Source of the DNA: Sphingomonas beigongshangi | GTDB lineage: Bacteria > Pseudomonadota > Alphaproteobacteria > Sphingomonadales > Sphingomonadaceae | Direction: 5' to 3' | DNA length: 64,000 nt | Assembly (NCBI RefSeq): GCF_016820445.1 | Contig: NZ_JADHDT010000005.1 | Location: 186,001 to 250,000, forward strand | Shown: piece by piece, positions 53,975-62,359 of the stretch | Layout of the letters: every line of letters starts with the position of its first letter | Numbering within the stretch: position 1 is the stretch's first letter | Notes under the pieces: model-generated | The model's database searches: none | Seen by the model: the letters and a program-made list of their open reading frames with translations, nothing else | What the model was told of the DNA's origin: nothing | Made by a program: the position numbers and the translations under genes

Positions 53975-54352
53975 ATGACCGCTCAACGCCACGCCATCCT
54001 CATCACCCTGGCATTGATGATGTCCGCCTGTGCAGCCGCACCAGCGATCGACGGGCCAGTTGGCATCGGTCAGACGGCGGTGGTCGGTGGACTGCACGTG
54101 CATCCCGATCGGGTGATCGAAGACAGCCGATGCCCCGTCGGCGTCACATGCGTATGGGTGGGCTGGGTCGTTCTGCGCGCGACCGTCAGCGGCGGTTCTT
54201 GGTCGAAGCCCATGAACCTTATTCTCAGCGTCCCGGCCGATGTCGCCGACGGTACGCTTACACTCGTCTCAGTCACGCCAGCTCGCAAGAAGGGCGAGAC
54301 GGCGCGTACCACGCCCTCTCGCTTCGCATTTCAATTCCAGCGCGGACTGTAA
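53975..54352 (+). CDS. Small lipoprotein
   Basis: 125 residues. Lipobox MMSAC (Cys near residue 19) follows a short signal. The body GQTAVVGGLHVHPDRVIEDSRCPVGVTCVWVGWVVLRATV has a Cys pair. No family recognised, although the size suits an outer-membrane or periplasmic binding role. Confidence 0.65.
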   Translation: MTAQRHAILITLALMMSACAAAPAIDGPVGIGQTAVVGGLHVHPDRVIEDSRCPVGVTCVWVGWVVLRATVSGGSWSKPMNLILSVPADVADGTLTLVSVTPARKKGETARTTPSRFAFQFQRGL

Positions 54353-54440
54353 CGACGGAAATGAGGCGTTCGCCGCGTTGACGACGCGTCGCGAGCGTCG
54401 CAGCATCGCGCAACCCGATAATCGGGTGGGAGAATGTCAG

Positions 54441-54635
54441 ATGCGCAAGCTGTTCTTCGCCGCCGCCACACTGAGCCTCATGGCAGGCGCCCCTGTGTTC
54501 GCCGCGCCCTGCAAAGACGCGAAAACCGGAAAGTTCATCAAATGTCCTCCGAAGGCCGCCGCAAAGGCCGTTCGGTGTAAGGACGCGAAGGGCAAGTTTG
54601 CGAAGTGCGGCACACCTGGCGCCAAGCCGATGTAG
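54441..54635 (+). CDS. Small secreted Lys/Cys-rich protein
   Basis: 64 residues. Signal peptide to GAPVFAA, then two repeats of C-K-D-A-K-(T)GKF-x-KC (CKDAKTGKFIKC and CKDAKGKFAKC). GGGAGA precedes the ATG. This repeat recurs in short sphingomonad secreted proteins; its role is unknown. Confidence 0.7.
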   Translation: MRKLFFAAATLSLMAGAPVFAAPCKDAKTGKFIKCPPKAAAKAVRCKDAKGKFAKCGTPGAKPM

Positions 54636-54679
54636 CATTGCGGGGGGAGCGGCGATCAGTCGGCGCCGCTCCCTTCAAT

Positions 54680-55309
54680 TTACTTTTTTGCGGGCGTGGT
54701 CGGCGCCGTCGCAGAAACCTTCAAAGGAGCTTCCACAGCCGCTGGCGCAACGGGCGCCACGACCATCGGGGCAGGCGCGCCGCCGGCAAACGCGACAGGC
54801 ACGTCCTCGTCAATGAAGCCCGTAACTGGTGCACCGAGCGGAATATTGGCGCTGGTTCCCGTCATGAAGAAGCCTGCGACAGGAAGCACGGCTATCGCAC
54901 CAACCACACCGGCAGTTCCGGTTGTGCCTTTATCGTCGAGTTGCCCACTCATGCGGATCTGACGACCGTTGGCACGAACATAGAGCACCCGCGCGTTGAT
55001 ACGCCCCGACTTGCCCCACATCCCCTTGTTGCGAACCTCGGTAACTTCACCCGTCGCTGGGCTGCCGACCGGAATGACGACCACGCCGTTGACCATGACT
55101 GGCTCGGCAACTTCCATCTGAAAACGCTGACCGACCTTCAGCTTCTTTCCGTTCGTCGTCAGGCTTTCCGCCATCTTCAAAGGCACTGACGTACCGGACC
55201 GGAGTACGGCAGCATCAGGTGCACCCGCCACGATTGGCGCCCCGGTTTGAGCGCCAGCCGGCATGGCAACGATCGCCGCCGTTGCCAGCGCACGCACAAA
55301 AATATCCAT
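54680..55309 (-). CDS. Secreted hypothetical protein
   Basis: 209 residues. Signal peptide (FVRALATAAIVAMPAGAQ). The body LKMAESLTTNGKKLKVGQRFQMEVAEPVMVNGVVVIPVGSPATGEVTEVRNKG suggests a beta-rich envelope protein, followed by a hydrophobic Gly/Ala stretch and a Pro/Ala tail. GGGAGAAG precedes the ATG. Confidence 0.7.
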   Translation of the reverse strand: MDIFVRALATAAIVAMPAGAQTGAPIVAGAPDAAVLRSGTSVPLKMAESLTTNGKKLKVGQRFQMEVAEPVMVNGVVVIPVGSPATGEVTEVRNKGMWGKSGRINARVLYVRANGRQIRMSGQLDDKGTTGTAGVVGAIAVLPVAGFFMTGTSANIPLGAPVTGFIDEDVPVAFAGGAPAPMVVAPVAPAAVEAPLKVSATAPTTPAKK

Positions 55310-55452
55310 GAACTTCTCCCCTGGTCTGATTCGACTGCCCCCAGTCGCTACAATGAAAGGACCGTGTAGAACTTTGTTCGTCAAGCATAATCGCTTGCAC
55401 GCTGTGACCATCAAGGGACATGCTGTGAGAGTAACGAGAATCAGGGGTCGCA

Positions 55453-55965
55453 ATGCGGTACGCCATCGGGGCAATATTGCTCCTTTTCGGATCTATCTGC
55501 TCACAAGCTCACGCCACGACTACGGCAAGGAACGTGAACTGTAGGGCGCGGCCTATGACATCCGCTAGGGTCGTTGCCCGGCTTCAGGCGGGAACTAGGG
55601 TGGCTGTCATGGAGCGGCGGTCTTCGTGGGCGCGGGTGCTGCATACAGGCCGTGGCTGCTGGGTCAGCGCTCGGTATCTTTCGGAACAAGGTGCGGCAGA
55701 AGCAAACCGCGTGAGCTTGGCCGAAGTGCGATCGGTATCTAGGCCAAGGGGGCTCACCGCCGCCCGACTGCGCCACCACGTGCCCAGGTTGAGCAAATGG
55801 GGCGGCCACGGTCATCGCGCGGCCAGAAGATACAGCCGTTCGCGTCGCATCCCCAGCTACAGCTACGGTGGCTCATGCCCATGTTCAGGCCGCAATATCT
55901 GTATCGGCCCGCGGGGCGGCCGGTACTGCATCACGTCCGGCGGAAACAAGCGGTACGGAGTTTGA
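55453..55965 (+). CDS. Secreted SH3b-domain protein
   Basis: 170 residues. A signal peptide (LLFGSICSQAHA) is followed by a bacterial SH3 domain (VNCRARPMTSARVVARLQAGTRVAVMERRSSWARV), an Arg-rich linker, and a Cys-rich end (CPCSGRNICIGPRGGRYCI) typical of an extra C-terminal module seen with SH3b domains. The SH3b part probably binds cell wall. Confidence 0.78.
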   Translation: MRYAIGAILLLFGSICSQAHATTTARNVNCRARPMTSARVVARLQAGTRVAVMERRSSWARVLHTGRGCWVSARYLSEQGAAEANRVSLAEVRSVSRPRGLTAARLRHHVPRLSKWGGHGHRAARRYSRSRRIPSYSYGGSCPCSGRNICIGPRGGRYCITSGGNKRYGV

Positions 55966-55991
55966 GGCACAGGGATGTGCCACGTCGTTGG

Positions 55992-56267
55992 TCAATCTTT
56001 GGCAGTCAGCGGCACTGACGACCGTGCCTGGCGCGGCTGGTCGTCATCGAGCGGACGCGGGACGTCTTGGTTGACGTGTCGTGTAGCGTAAAGCCGGCGC
56101 AGGATCAGCGCGAGATCACTTTCGGTAAGCCGCGAGGCCGGGTCGATCAACATGCCCTCGGGCAGTGGCTCGACCCATGCCGCAAGGCGATTGCATGCCG
56201 CTGCAAGTTCGGGATCGTACGCGTCGTCGAAGGCTGCCATCTCTTGAACGTAGGCCTTCCGGCTCAT
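55992..56267 (-). CDS. Hypothetical small protein
   Basis: 91 residues, MSRKAYVQEMAAFDDAYDPELAAACNRLAAWVEPLPEGM, then SRLTESDLALILRRLYATR. Helical and acidic. No family recognised. It is divergent from the HIRAN gene with only 24 bp between the starts. Confidence 0.5.
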   Translation of the reverse strand: MSRKAYVQEMAAFDDAYDPELAAACNRLAAWVEPLPEGMLIDPASRLTESDLALILRRLYATRHVNQDVPRPLDDDQPRQARSSVPLTAKD

Positions 56268-56291
56268 GCGGCAAGCCTCTAAGCCGGCGGA

Positions 56292-56726
56292 ATGCAGGAG
56301 CTAACTCTGGCCGTTGTCGGCATCGACTTCCAAAACGAGGACGGCAGCAATCGTCGATCGGAGGCGATGATGACCCTACCTGGCGAGCCCGTCGAGCTGG
56401 TCCCGGAGCCCAAGAACAAGCACGACAGCAATGCCATAGCGGTGATCAGCCCGCGCGGGGTACAGATCGGATACGTGAACGCCGAGCGCGCACCCTACAT
56501 TGGCAGCCGCGTGTCCCGTGGTGAGGACGTCGAGGCTATTTTTCAGGGGATGGACGGCGGCGCGGCGTTCATTCGTGTGCGGTTCGGAGGCGGAGCGCCG
56601 ACGCTCCCGTCCTTTCCGCCGAAGGCTGCCACGTCATCGCGACCGCACAGACCGGCGCGACGAACGGGGCCTTACGATCCGCACGCGTTTTACCCCGACG
56701 AAGAGGGGCCGGAGTTTGGGGCGTGA
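56292..56726 (+). CDS. HIRAN-domain protein
   Basis: 144 residues. LTLAVVGIDFQNEDGSNRRSEAM and then GEPVELVPEPKNKHDSNAIAVISPRGVQIGYVNAERA form a HIRAN domain, which binds DNA ends or damaged DNA in larger helicase proteins. Here it stands alone, followed by a disordered, charged tail (PPKAATSSRPHRPARRTGPYD). Confidence 0.83.
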   Translation: MQELTLAVVGIDFQNEDGSNRRSEAMMTLPGEPVELVPEPKNKHDSNAIAVISPRGVQIGYVNAERAPYIGSRVSRGEDVEAIFQGMDGGAAFIRVRFGGGAPTLPSFPPKAATSSRPHRPARRTGPYDPHAFYPDEEGPEFGA

Positions 56727-56921
56727 CACGTCGGTGGCCTAGATCGATCAAGCACTCGCCTGACCGGTGGTGGCTCGAGGGGCGGTGGTCATCCAATCAC
56801 CGGCCGTCGATTCCTAGTCGTCCGGCTTTGGTCGTTCCGGCACGCATACCCAGCTTCTCGGCGCGTCGCGGTCCGCTAGCAACGTGCGCCGCCAGACAAG
56901 CGGCAAAGCAACTTACAATCA

Positions 56922-57938
56922 CTATAGGGCATAGGGATCGCGGATCCCGACGGCCGCGCCTACTGCGGCCTGCGTCCCGTCGTTCGCCACAAAGGTGACC
57001 ACCAATTCGTCGGCATTGGGGCCTACGAACATGAGGTGGAATTGACCGGCGACCCGACCTGAGGTGTTGAGGCTGCCGTTGGAAAAGGAGCCGGTTGCCG
57101 CGTTACCCGCAATCGAGCCATTTAGCGGTAAGCTGCCGATTCCACCAACCATGTTCTTGTAGAAATTCTGACCAGACAAACCTACAGATCCCGAGATTTG
57201 TCCCGTGCCAAAATCAACACTTATATAGTTGCCGGAGCTTGATGAGAGAAACCATAGATCGGTATCTGTCGCGTAATTACCTGATGATAGGATAGTGAAA
57301 TTTACAACCCCTGAGCTAGGCATCGCGGCAACTGGGGTCGCTGGGCCATATCCAAAATAGTCGAGGCGTGTTGTCCGGGTGGATCCATTTACGACAGTGT
57401 GCTGCCAGCCCGCCGAGCCAGCGTATTTTGCCGATGTGTAGCCGCTTCCCTTAACGCTCGATGTGTATGTAGTGCGCTGATAAAGGGCCAAATAGTCTTC
57501 AATTGCACCCGATGTGTTTATAAATAGCACTTCGCCGTTGCCGTTTGGATAGGTTGAATCACCTGAAAGCTGACGACTGCCGAACATGGCGGACGTGAGG
57601 GCGTCGGTAAGAAAGTAGCCATTGGACGGGCTATAGCTGGCTTGGAACTGTGGTGTGTCGATCGTTGTCACTCTATCGGCGGTAGAACCTCCCGTGATGA
57701 TCCCATTGGTTTGGCTTACCCCTCCCATGGTAGTCAGGCTCAGGGTTGCTGCCAGGAACGTGCTTCCAATCGCCGGCTTAACCTCGCCGGTATTCAAGGC
57801 TCCTGAACTAGGGTTAGGTGTCGGTGTCGGTGTCGGCGCTGTTCCGCCCGCGACAGTGGACGCTGAATTGCCGCCATCGCCGCCACATGCGCTGAGCAAC
57901 GCCAATGCTGCCAATGGCAGGCCACCAAACCGACGCAT
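56922..57938 (-). CDS. TbpB-like (solute-binding) lipoprotein
   Basis: 338 residues. Lipobox LLSAC (Cys near residue 18), a Thr/Pro linker (TPTPTPNPSSG), then a beta-rich body whose end, GRVAGQFHLMFVGPNADELVVTFVAN, matches the TbpB beta-barrel domain motif (G-x-F-x-GP-x-A-x-E). It is likely on the outer membrane. GC content is lower than the neighbours. The ligand is unknown. GAGGGGG precedes the ATG. Confidence 0.75.
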   Translation of the reverse strand: MRRFGGLPLAALALLSACGGDGGNSASTVAGGTAPTPTPTPNPSSGALNTGEVKPAIGSTFLAATLSLTTMGGVSQTNGIITGGSTADRVTTIDTPQFQASYSPSNGYFLTDALTSAMFGSRQLSGDSTYPNGNGEVLFINTSGAIEDYLALYQRTTYTSSVKGSGYTSAKYAGSAGWQHTVVNGSTRTTRLDYFGYGPATPVAAMPSSGVVNFTILSSGNYATDTDLWFLSSSSGNYISVDFGTGQISGSVGLSGQNFYKNMVGGIGSLPLNGSIAGNAATGSFSNGSLNTSGRVAGQFHLMFVGPNADELVVTFVANDGTQAAVGAAVGIRDPYAL

Positions 57939-58153
57939 TACTAACCCCCTCACCAGATATGCCAGTTGGATGCCACGCTACGTCAGGTCAATCTAGCTAC
58001 CATTTTAGCGGTGATCGGTAGCTGGTTGCGAGCAAGCCCTGAATTTCAGGCCTGACCCGCTAAGCTGGAGGATTGGTCAATTTATACCCTCTGCCCAAAC
58101 GTCTCGTTGATCGGGGGCGGCAGGGCAGTCACCGCGTGATCGACATGCGTCCG

Positions 58154-58417
58154 CTAGTCGTCGGCCATCAGCCGTTCCGACAAGTTCATCCAGTTTCTCG
58201 CCGCGTCACGGTCAGCCGGATCCTTGAATGCAACGTCTAGATCGGGGGCGGCGCCGAGCGCATGCATGAGCGTCCACAGAGCGAACCTGCGTGAGCGATC
58301 TTTCTCAAGCCCTAGGTCGACACGCATGTGCTCCAACCCGGCGGCGAGAGCTGATGCAGGCACGGCCGCGAGGTCGTTGGTGCCGAAGTAGCGGCGGAGT
58401 TGATCGTCCAGGTCCAT
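58154..58417 (-). CDS. Hypothetical small helical protein
   Basis: 87 residues, MDLDDQLRRYFGTNDLAAVPASALAAGLEHMRVDLGLEKDRSRRFALWTLMHALGAAPDLD. Helical, no family named. Its ATG overlaps the upstream stop (TGATG), so the two genes are coupled. Confidence 0.6.
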   Translation of the reverse strand: MDLDDQLRRYFGTNDLAAVPASALAAGLEHMRVDLGLEKDRSRRFALWTLMHALGAAPDLDVAFKDPADRDAARNWMNLSERLMADD

Positions 58418-58635
58418 CAGCGAATGCCAAACCCCGCCCTGCTATTTTCGCCATCGTCGAACCGATCGCGGACGGCCAGCACGTTCTCAAGCTGATCCAG
58501 CGTATGCGGCGCGTCGAGGTGCTCCGCCCCGAGGAACAGGCGCGATCCTTCGCCTTCGGGCACGGCGTGGGTCAGCTTGTCGATGTCCACCAGCGCCTTG
58601 CCGTCTGGCAGGATGTCAATCTGCACGAAGCGCAT
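58417..58635 (-). CDS. Hypothetical small protein
   Basis: 72 residues, MRFVQIDILPDGKALVDIDKLTHAVPEG, then LFLGAEHLDAPHTLDQLENVL. Beta-rich start. No family recognised. First gene of a coupled pair. Confidence 0.55.
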   Translation of the reverse strand: MRFVQIDILPDGKALVDIDKLTHAVPEGEGSRLFLGAEHLDAPHTLDQLENVLAVRDRFDDGENSRAGFGIR

Positions 58636-58698
58636 AATATTCCTCGCAATCGAATTGATGCCCCCAGCGTGTCACCGATACGATGCGTTCCCGAGGGG

Positions 58699-59505
58699 AT
58701 GAACATGTACAAGATTGCGCCAGCCATAGCTGTGGCCTGTGTCTCGGTCTGGGCGTCGCCAGCGGCGGCGGACGATTATGCGAAGTTCTATCAAGCCGCA
58801 CCGGTGGGATCGGTGGCGCTGCTGCCGTCTACAACGCCGCCGGAGCTGTTGCCTAGCACGGGCGATCTGAATGCCGATCGCTTGCGCCTCTGGCAGCAGG
58901 GTTACGGCATGGTCGGTGCGTCGTCCTTCAATGGCACCGTCCGCGATCCGGCCAAGGCTTTGAAGTTCGCGCGTCAGATCCGCGCTCGATATGTGATTGT
59001 TGCCAGTGGCGACGTTGCAGAGACGCGAGCAGAGGTCCCGTTCACGATGCCGACGGTCACGCAGTCAACCACCAATGGCAACGTCGAGATGCATGGGCCG
59101 GGCGGCCAAGTCGGCGGAACGTTCGGGGCGAGAACGACAACGACTGGCACGCAGACGACGGGAATCCCATTCACCGTTCGGCGGGCCGACCAGGTGGCCG
59201 CGTTCTTCTGCGCTGTGGAACGGAAGGGCAGTGGAGTATTCGGGCGCGCGCTTGATGATGCCGAGCGCGTCACCTTGGGGACCAACAGAGGGCTGAAGGT
59301 CCTTTCGGTGCGAGACGGTTCGCCGGCCTATGAGGCGGACATCGTGCCGGGCGACGTAATTACGACGGTGAACGGTCAGCCTTTCGCGCTGGACGCCTGG
59401 AACGCGGCGATGAGGCGGCCCCCAGGTGAGGCCGCCTCAATCGGGATCAGCCGCAGCGGCGCGATCAGGACCGTCTCTGTCAAAATCCCGGCAGGCTGGA
59501 ACTAA
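58699..59505 (+). CDS. Secreted PDZ-domain protein
   Basis: 268 residues. Signal peptide to SPAAADDYAKF. The body RARYVIVASGDVAETRAEVPF precedes a C-terminal PDZ domain (GLKVLSVRDGSPAYEADIVPGDVITTVNGQPF). There is no protease domain. GAGGGG precedes the ATG at 58699. It is convergent with the phage-like unit. Confidence 0.8.
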   Translation: MNMYKIAPAIAVACVSVWASPAAADDYAKFYQAAPVGSVALLPSTTPPELLPSTGDLNADRLRLWQQGYGMVGASSFNGTVRDPAKALKFARQIRARYVIVASGDVAETRAEVPFTMPTVTQSTTNGNVEMHGPGGQVGGTFGARTTTTGTQTTGIPFTVRRADQVAAFFCAVERKGSGVFGRALDDAERVTLGTNRGLKVLSVRDGSPAYEADIVPGDVITTVNGQPFALDAWNAAMRRPPGEAASIGISRSGAIRTVSVKIPAGWN

Positions 59506-59510
59506 CCGAT

Positions 59511-60206
59511 TTAGTAGATGCCGTCCGAACCCAACACGCCATAGGCCTTCCTGCCACCGCCAAGCACGCCGCCGCCGTAACTGGAGCTAAAGCCTTGCCC
59601 AGTGCCGTAGGCTGACAGGGCGTTGAAGAGGCCGCCGCTGATCGAGGCCGCGTTCGACATGGCTGCACGGGACTGAATATCGGCCGAGATATTATTGTTG
59701 TTCGACACAGCGTTAGCGTAATTCTGGCCGTTGCCCGCCAGTGCCGACGCCGCGTTCAGCCCGACGCCTTGCTGCGTCTGAAGATTGCCGAGGTAATTGC
59801 CGAATTCATTCGACGCGAAGGTCTGACCATATTTCAAGATGGCCTTCTGCGCCGCGCCGCTGTCTAGCAGGCCTTTACCGCCAAGCGCTGCCGTGACGGC
59901 GCGCTGGCCCTCGTTGAAGCGCGACGTATATTCAGTTGAGCCTTTGTAAGCGTCGAAGGCCGAATTTGCCGCCGTGGTGTCGCCGCCCAGCCCGAGCAGC
60001 GCCTCGATCGACTGTGTCGCCTTTGTGCCGGTGTTGACGTACGGCTGCAGCGTTTCCTTGTTCTGATTGTAAATGTTCGTTTGAAGCGCATTGTTGGCGG
60101 CAGCGGTGTCCCGCGCTGTCTTCGCCGCTTTGTTGCTGGCGGATATGTTGGCGACAGCGGAAATGCCGGAAGCGGCAACCGCCCCGATCGCAATGGCTAG
60201 CGGCAT
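59511..60206 (-). CDS. Phage injection / DNA-transfer-like protein (tentative)
   Basis: 231 residues, rich in Ala/Gly/Asn/Ser. An N-terminal hydrophobic stretch (AIGAVAASGISAVANIS) is followed by a coiled region and repeated LGG/NAASAL motifs (GKGLLDSGAAQKAILKYGQTFASNEFGNYLGNLQTQQG), the look of podovirus internal virion and DNA-injection proteins. No closer match is claimed. It overlaps the GNAT-like gene by 10 bp. Confidence 0.6.
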   Translation of the reverse strand: MPLAIAIGAVAASGISAVANISASNKAAKTARDTAAANNALQTNIYNQNKETLQPYVNTGTKATQSIEALLGLGGDTTAANSAFDAYKGSTEYTSRFNEGQRAVTAALGGKGLLDSGAAQKAILKYGQTFASNEFGNYLGNLQTQQGVGLNAASALAGNGQNYANAVSNNNNISADIQSRAAMSNAASISGGLFNALSAYGTGQGFSSSYGGGVLGGGRKAYGVLGSDGIY

Positions 60207-60655
60207 TGGTAGTACTCCAACACGAAGGTTTCGTAGTCAGCAGGCTCGGCACCTGGATATGCGGCGTGCCGCGACACACCTTCGCTCTTGAACCCAAGCC
60301 AGCGGTTAAACATGCGGCAGGCGCGGTTCTCGACCGGCGTCTCCGCCCAGATCAGGCGCGCGCGGAACTCGCCGAACATGCGGGCCAGCATCTCGCGCGA
60401 CGCGCGCAAAGCCCACTGTCCGCGGCCTTCCGGCAGGAAGAAGTCGTGCGCTGCGTAGACGCCGGGGCCGGTGCGATGGAAAAGCGCGCCGCCATGCTCG
60501 CCGAGCAATGCGATGTTGCGGGGGTCAGCGATCAGAGCCGAAACGTCGACCCGATCAGCACCCAGGCCGACGCCGGGTAGAACGGACGGATGATTGCAGA
60601 TCACGTTGATTGCGGAAGCGTCCAGTGCGCGATCAACCAAGGCTTCGCTAGACAT
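60197..60655 (-). CDS. GNAT-like phage protein
   Basis: 152 residues. GGALFHRTGPGVYAAHDFFLPEGRGQWALRASREMLARMFGEF, then RLIWAETPVENRACRMFNRWLGFKSEGVSRH, look like an acetyltransferase fold, with the R-x-x-x-x-LGF end of the acyl-CoA site. Similar proteins (for example DUF2824) occur in podovirus genomes. Its ATG overlaps the upstream stop (TGATG). Confidence 0.6.
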   Translation of the reverse strand: MSSEALVDRALDASAINVICNHPSVLPGVGLGADRVDVSALIADPRNIALLGEHGGALFHRTGPGVYAAHDFFLPEGRGQWALRASREMLARMFGEFRARLIWAETPVENRACRMFNRWLGFKSEGVSRHAAYPGAEPADYETFVLEYYQCR

Positions 60656-60891
60656 CAGTGGGTGACCGCAGCCATCGGGGTTCGATCCGGCGCAACGAGC
60701 TGGCTTAGGGCCGTCCATCCTTGGGGACTTTCGGTAAGGCAGCGGAGATTTGGGCCGAGAACGTTCAGCCGATTGGCAGCGTCCTCGATGCTGACGTCAG
60801 CGTGGTGCGCCAACTTCGTGCAAAATAGGCCGACACAGGACAGGTGCGTCAGGAAGGCGAGCACGTCGGGCGGAAGGTCAGCCGTGTTCAC
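60655..60891 (-). CDS. Hypothetical small protein
   Basis: 78 residues from a GTG at 60891. LPPDVLAFLTHLSCVGLFCTKLAHHADVSIEDAANRLNVLGPNLRCLTESPQGWTALSQL is helical. The GTG overlaps the stop of the preceding gene (GTGA). No family recognised. Confidence 0.6.
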   Translation of the reverse strand: MNTADLPPDVLAFLTHLSCVGLFCTKLAHHADVSIEDAANRLNVLGPNLRCLTESPQGWTALSQLVAPDRTPMAAVTH

Positions 60892-61055
60892 GCCGCCACC
60901 TTGCTCAGCTCTGCCCGAAGCGCGGCGCGGGCGAACTCGGCGACGCTCATGCCTTGCGACACGGCGGCATGCTGAACGCGATCGAGCAGCCCAGCATTGA
61001 TGCGGAAATGGATTGCCTCTGAATGAGTCAGGCGGCGCTTTGCGCGCGTGTTCAT
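60888..61055 (-). CDS. Small ribbon-helix-helix DNA-binding protein
   Basis: 55 residues. EAIHFRINAGLLDRVQHAAVSQGMSVAEFARAALRAEL is the Arc/CopG pattern, with the beta strand at AIHFRI. It is probably a regulator of this unit or an orphan antitoxin. It overlaps the downstream gene at GTGA. Confidence 0.68.
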   Translation of the reverse strand: MNTRAKRRLTHSEAIHFRINAGLLDRVQHAAVSQGMSVAEFARAALRAELSKVAA

Positions 61056-61331
61056 GATGCTTGTCCCGAAGAAAGCCGACTCTCGGCGACTGATCTAAGC
61101 GGGCATCTGCGCCACGCGCTCCAATGGAGCCTTTGTTCGGTCTAGCCGAACCATGAAGGCCGCTATCCGGTCTTCGGGTCTATGCGGTCTATCCGCCTTT
61201 CATCAGCAATCGGGTGCTGACGATCTGCTATCGCTTATAGTACATCTATGTCTGCACTACAACACAATTGTCTATCAGTTGTCTCACGCGTGATATTCGT
61301 CGTCGCGTAGACTGACTGGCAAAATTGCGGG
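61056..61331. other. 276-bp spacer with a likely minus-strand promoter
   Basis: No gene is visible. An AT-rich part near 61230-61290 (with TACTAT on the minus strand and near-repeats of AGACAAY) should hold the promoter for the genes leftward of 61055, which would be a separate transcript from the genes upstream. Confidence 0.4.
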
Positions 61332-61547
61332 CTACCCGTATTTTGCTAGGTTCGCAGCGGCCTCGGCCACAGTTTCTGGTGCTGCTTCAATCGCTGCCAA
61401 TAATACCACGAAGGACTGTACTGGCTGAAAGCGGCCCTGCTCGACGTCTTTGATAACGCCGTAGGGCAGGGCGAAGCGCTCCGCGAACGCGCGTTGTGTC
61501 AGCCTCAGACGGCAGCGCAGGCGGTATAGCCGCTTAGCCGCGGTCAT
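61332..61547 (-). CDS. XRE-like helix-turn-helix protein
   Basis: 71 residues. LRLTQRAFAERFALPYGVIKDVEQGRFQPVQSF has the helix-turn-helix of small antitoxin/regulator proteins (HigA/XRE-like) with the pattern TQRAFAERF. It overlaps its upstream neighbour by 14 bp. Confidence 0.72.
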   Translation of the reverse strand: MTAAKRLYRLRCRLRLTQRAFAERFALPYGVIKDVEQGRFQPVQSFVVLLAAIEAAPETVAEAAANLAKYG

Positions 61548-61746
61548 TTGCCCAACCCTTGCTATCGGCAGCCGTCAGCGCCACGAGCTCGACGAAGAAG
61601 ATGTCTTCGCCGTCGGCGATGCGGTCACGCCCGTATAGATCGATCGCCTCGAGGTCCGTCTGATAGTCTGCCTTCAGTATGACGTGCCGGCGGGCAACCG
61701 TCGCCGTCTCGCCCTCCAGCCTCTCCACGCGTGTTTCGAGCTTCAT
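61534..61746 (-). CDS. Hypothetical small protein
   Basis: 70 residues, MKLETRVERLEGETATVARRHVILKADYQTDLEAIDLYGRDRIADGEDIFFVELVAL. It has a short coiled-coil start and then a beta-rich part. It overlaps the gene on each side by a few bases. Confidence 0.6.
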   Translation of the reverse strand: MKLETRVERLEGETATVARRHVILKADYQTDLEAIDLYGRDRIADGEDIFFVELVALTAADSKGWANDRG

Positions 61747-61925
61747 CGAATCGTCCTTCCGTCATCAAGAGCAGCCAGGGCCGCGACCAGCGCGGGGGCA
61801 GGGGCGAGGGCTTTCCAATCGACCGGCTCGCCTGCATCGGCGGCGGCGAGCGCATCGATCACTCTTCCGATTCCGGCATGTCCGTGCCGCTCCTCCAGCG
61901 AGCGGACGCGCTGACGTATGTTCAT
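61743..61925 (-). CDS. Hypothetical very small protein
   Basis: 60 residues, MNIRQRVRSLEERHGHAGIGRVIDALAAADAGEPVDWKAL. Helical. No family recognised. It overlaps its neighbours by four bases at each end. Confidence 0.55.
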   Translation of the reverse strand: MNIRQRVRSLEERHGHAGIGRVIDALAAADAGEPVDWKALAPAPALVAALAALDDGRTIR

Positions 61926-62359
61926 GCCTCCGCTCCCCGCGCTTCCAGAGCGGCAACCCGCGCTTCCAGATCGCCCGCTTCGACGATCGTCTTGTGAGCG
62001 GTCAGCAGCGACATCACCGCGCCCGCTTCGCCCGGTGTCACATCACCCGTCGCCACCGCGGCTAGCACCGCCGATGATGCTGCCACCGCATCGGCCGCGG
62101 AAGCGATCGGCGGCAATTCGATGGTGATCGGTGCATCCTTCCGGGCTGGGGCGAGCCGATCGAGGCATAGGCGCAGGGCGACAGTGTCCCCCTCCAGCGC
62201 TTTATCGATGGCTGTCTGCGTCAGGGCGACATGTTGTCCTTCCAGCAGCGCCTCCATCGCGCGTGTGACCATCGAGCGGGCGCCCTTAGGCTTGCCGGGG
62301 TTTCCGGGTTTGAACCGGCCGTCCCCCGTTTTTTCGGACGCATTACGGGGTGTGGTCAT
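61922..62359 (-). CDS. DUF5681-type protein
   Basis: 145 residues. GRFKPGNPGKPKGARSMVTRAMEALLEGQHVALTQTAIDKALEGD is the DUF5681 opening found near phage packaging or small-terminase genes. The last 80 residues are Ala-rich helices and end in a coiled coil (GDLEARVAALEARG). Its ATG overlaps the ATPase stop (TGATG). Confidence 0.78.
   Translation of the reverse strand: MTTPRNASEKTGDGRFKPGNPGKPKGARSMVTRAMEALLEGQHVALTQTAIDKALEGDTVALRLCLDRLAPARKDAPITIELPPIASAADAVAASSAVLAAVATGDVTPGEAGAVMSLLTAHKTIVEAGDLEARVAALEARGAEA

Noticed and set aside
60670..60700. tRNA-like GGTTCGATCC segment
   Set aside because: It lies inside a coding gene with no matching acceptor or anticodon arms.
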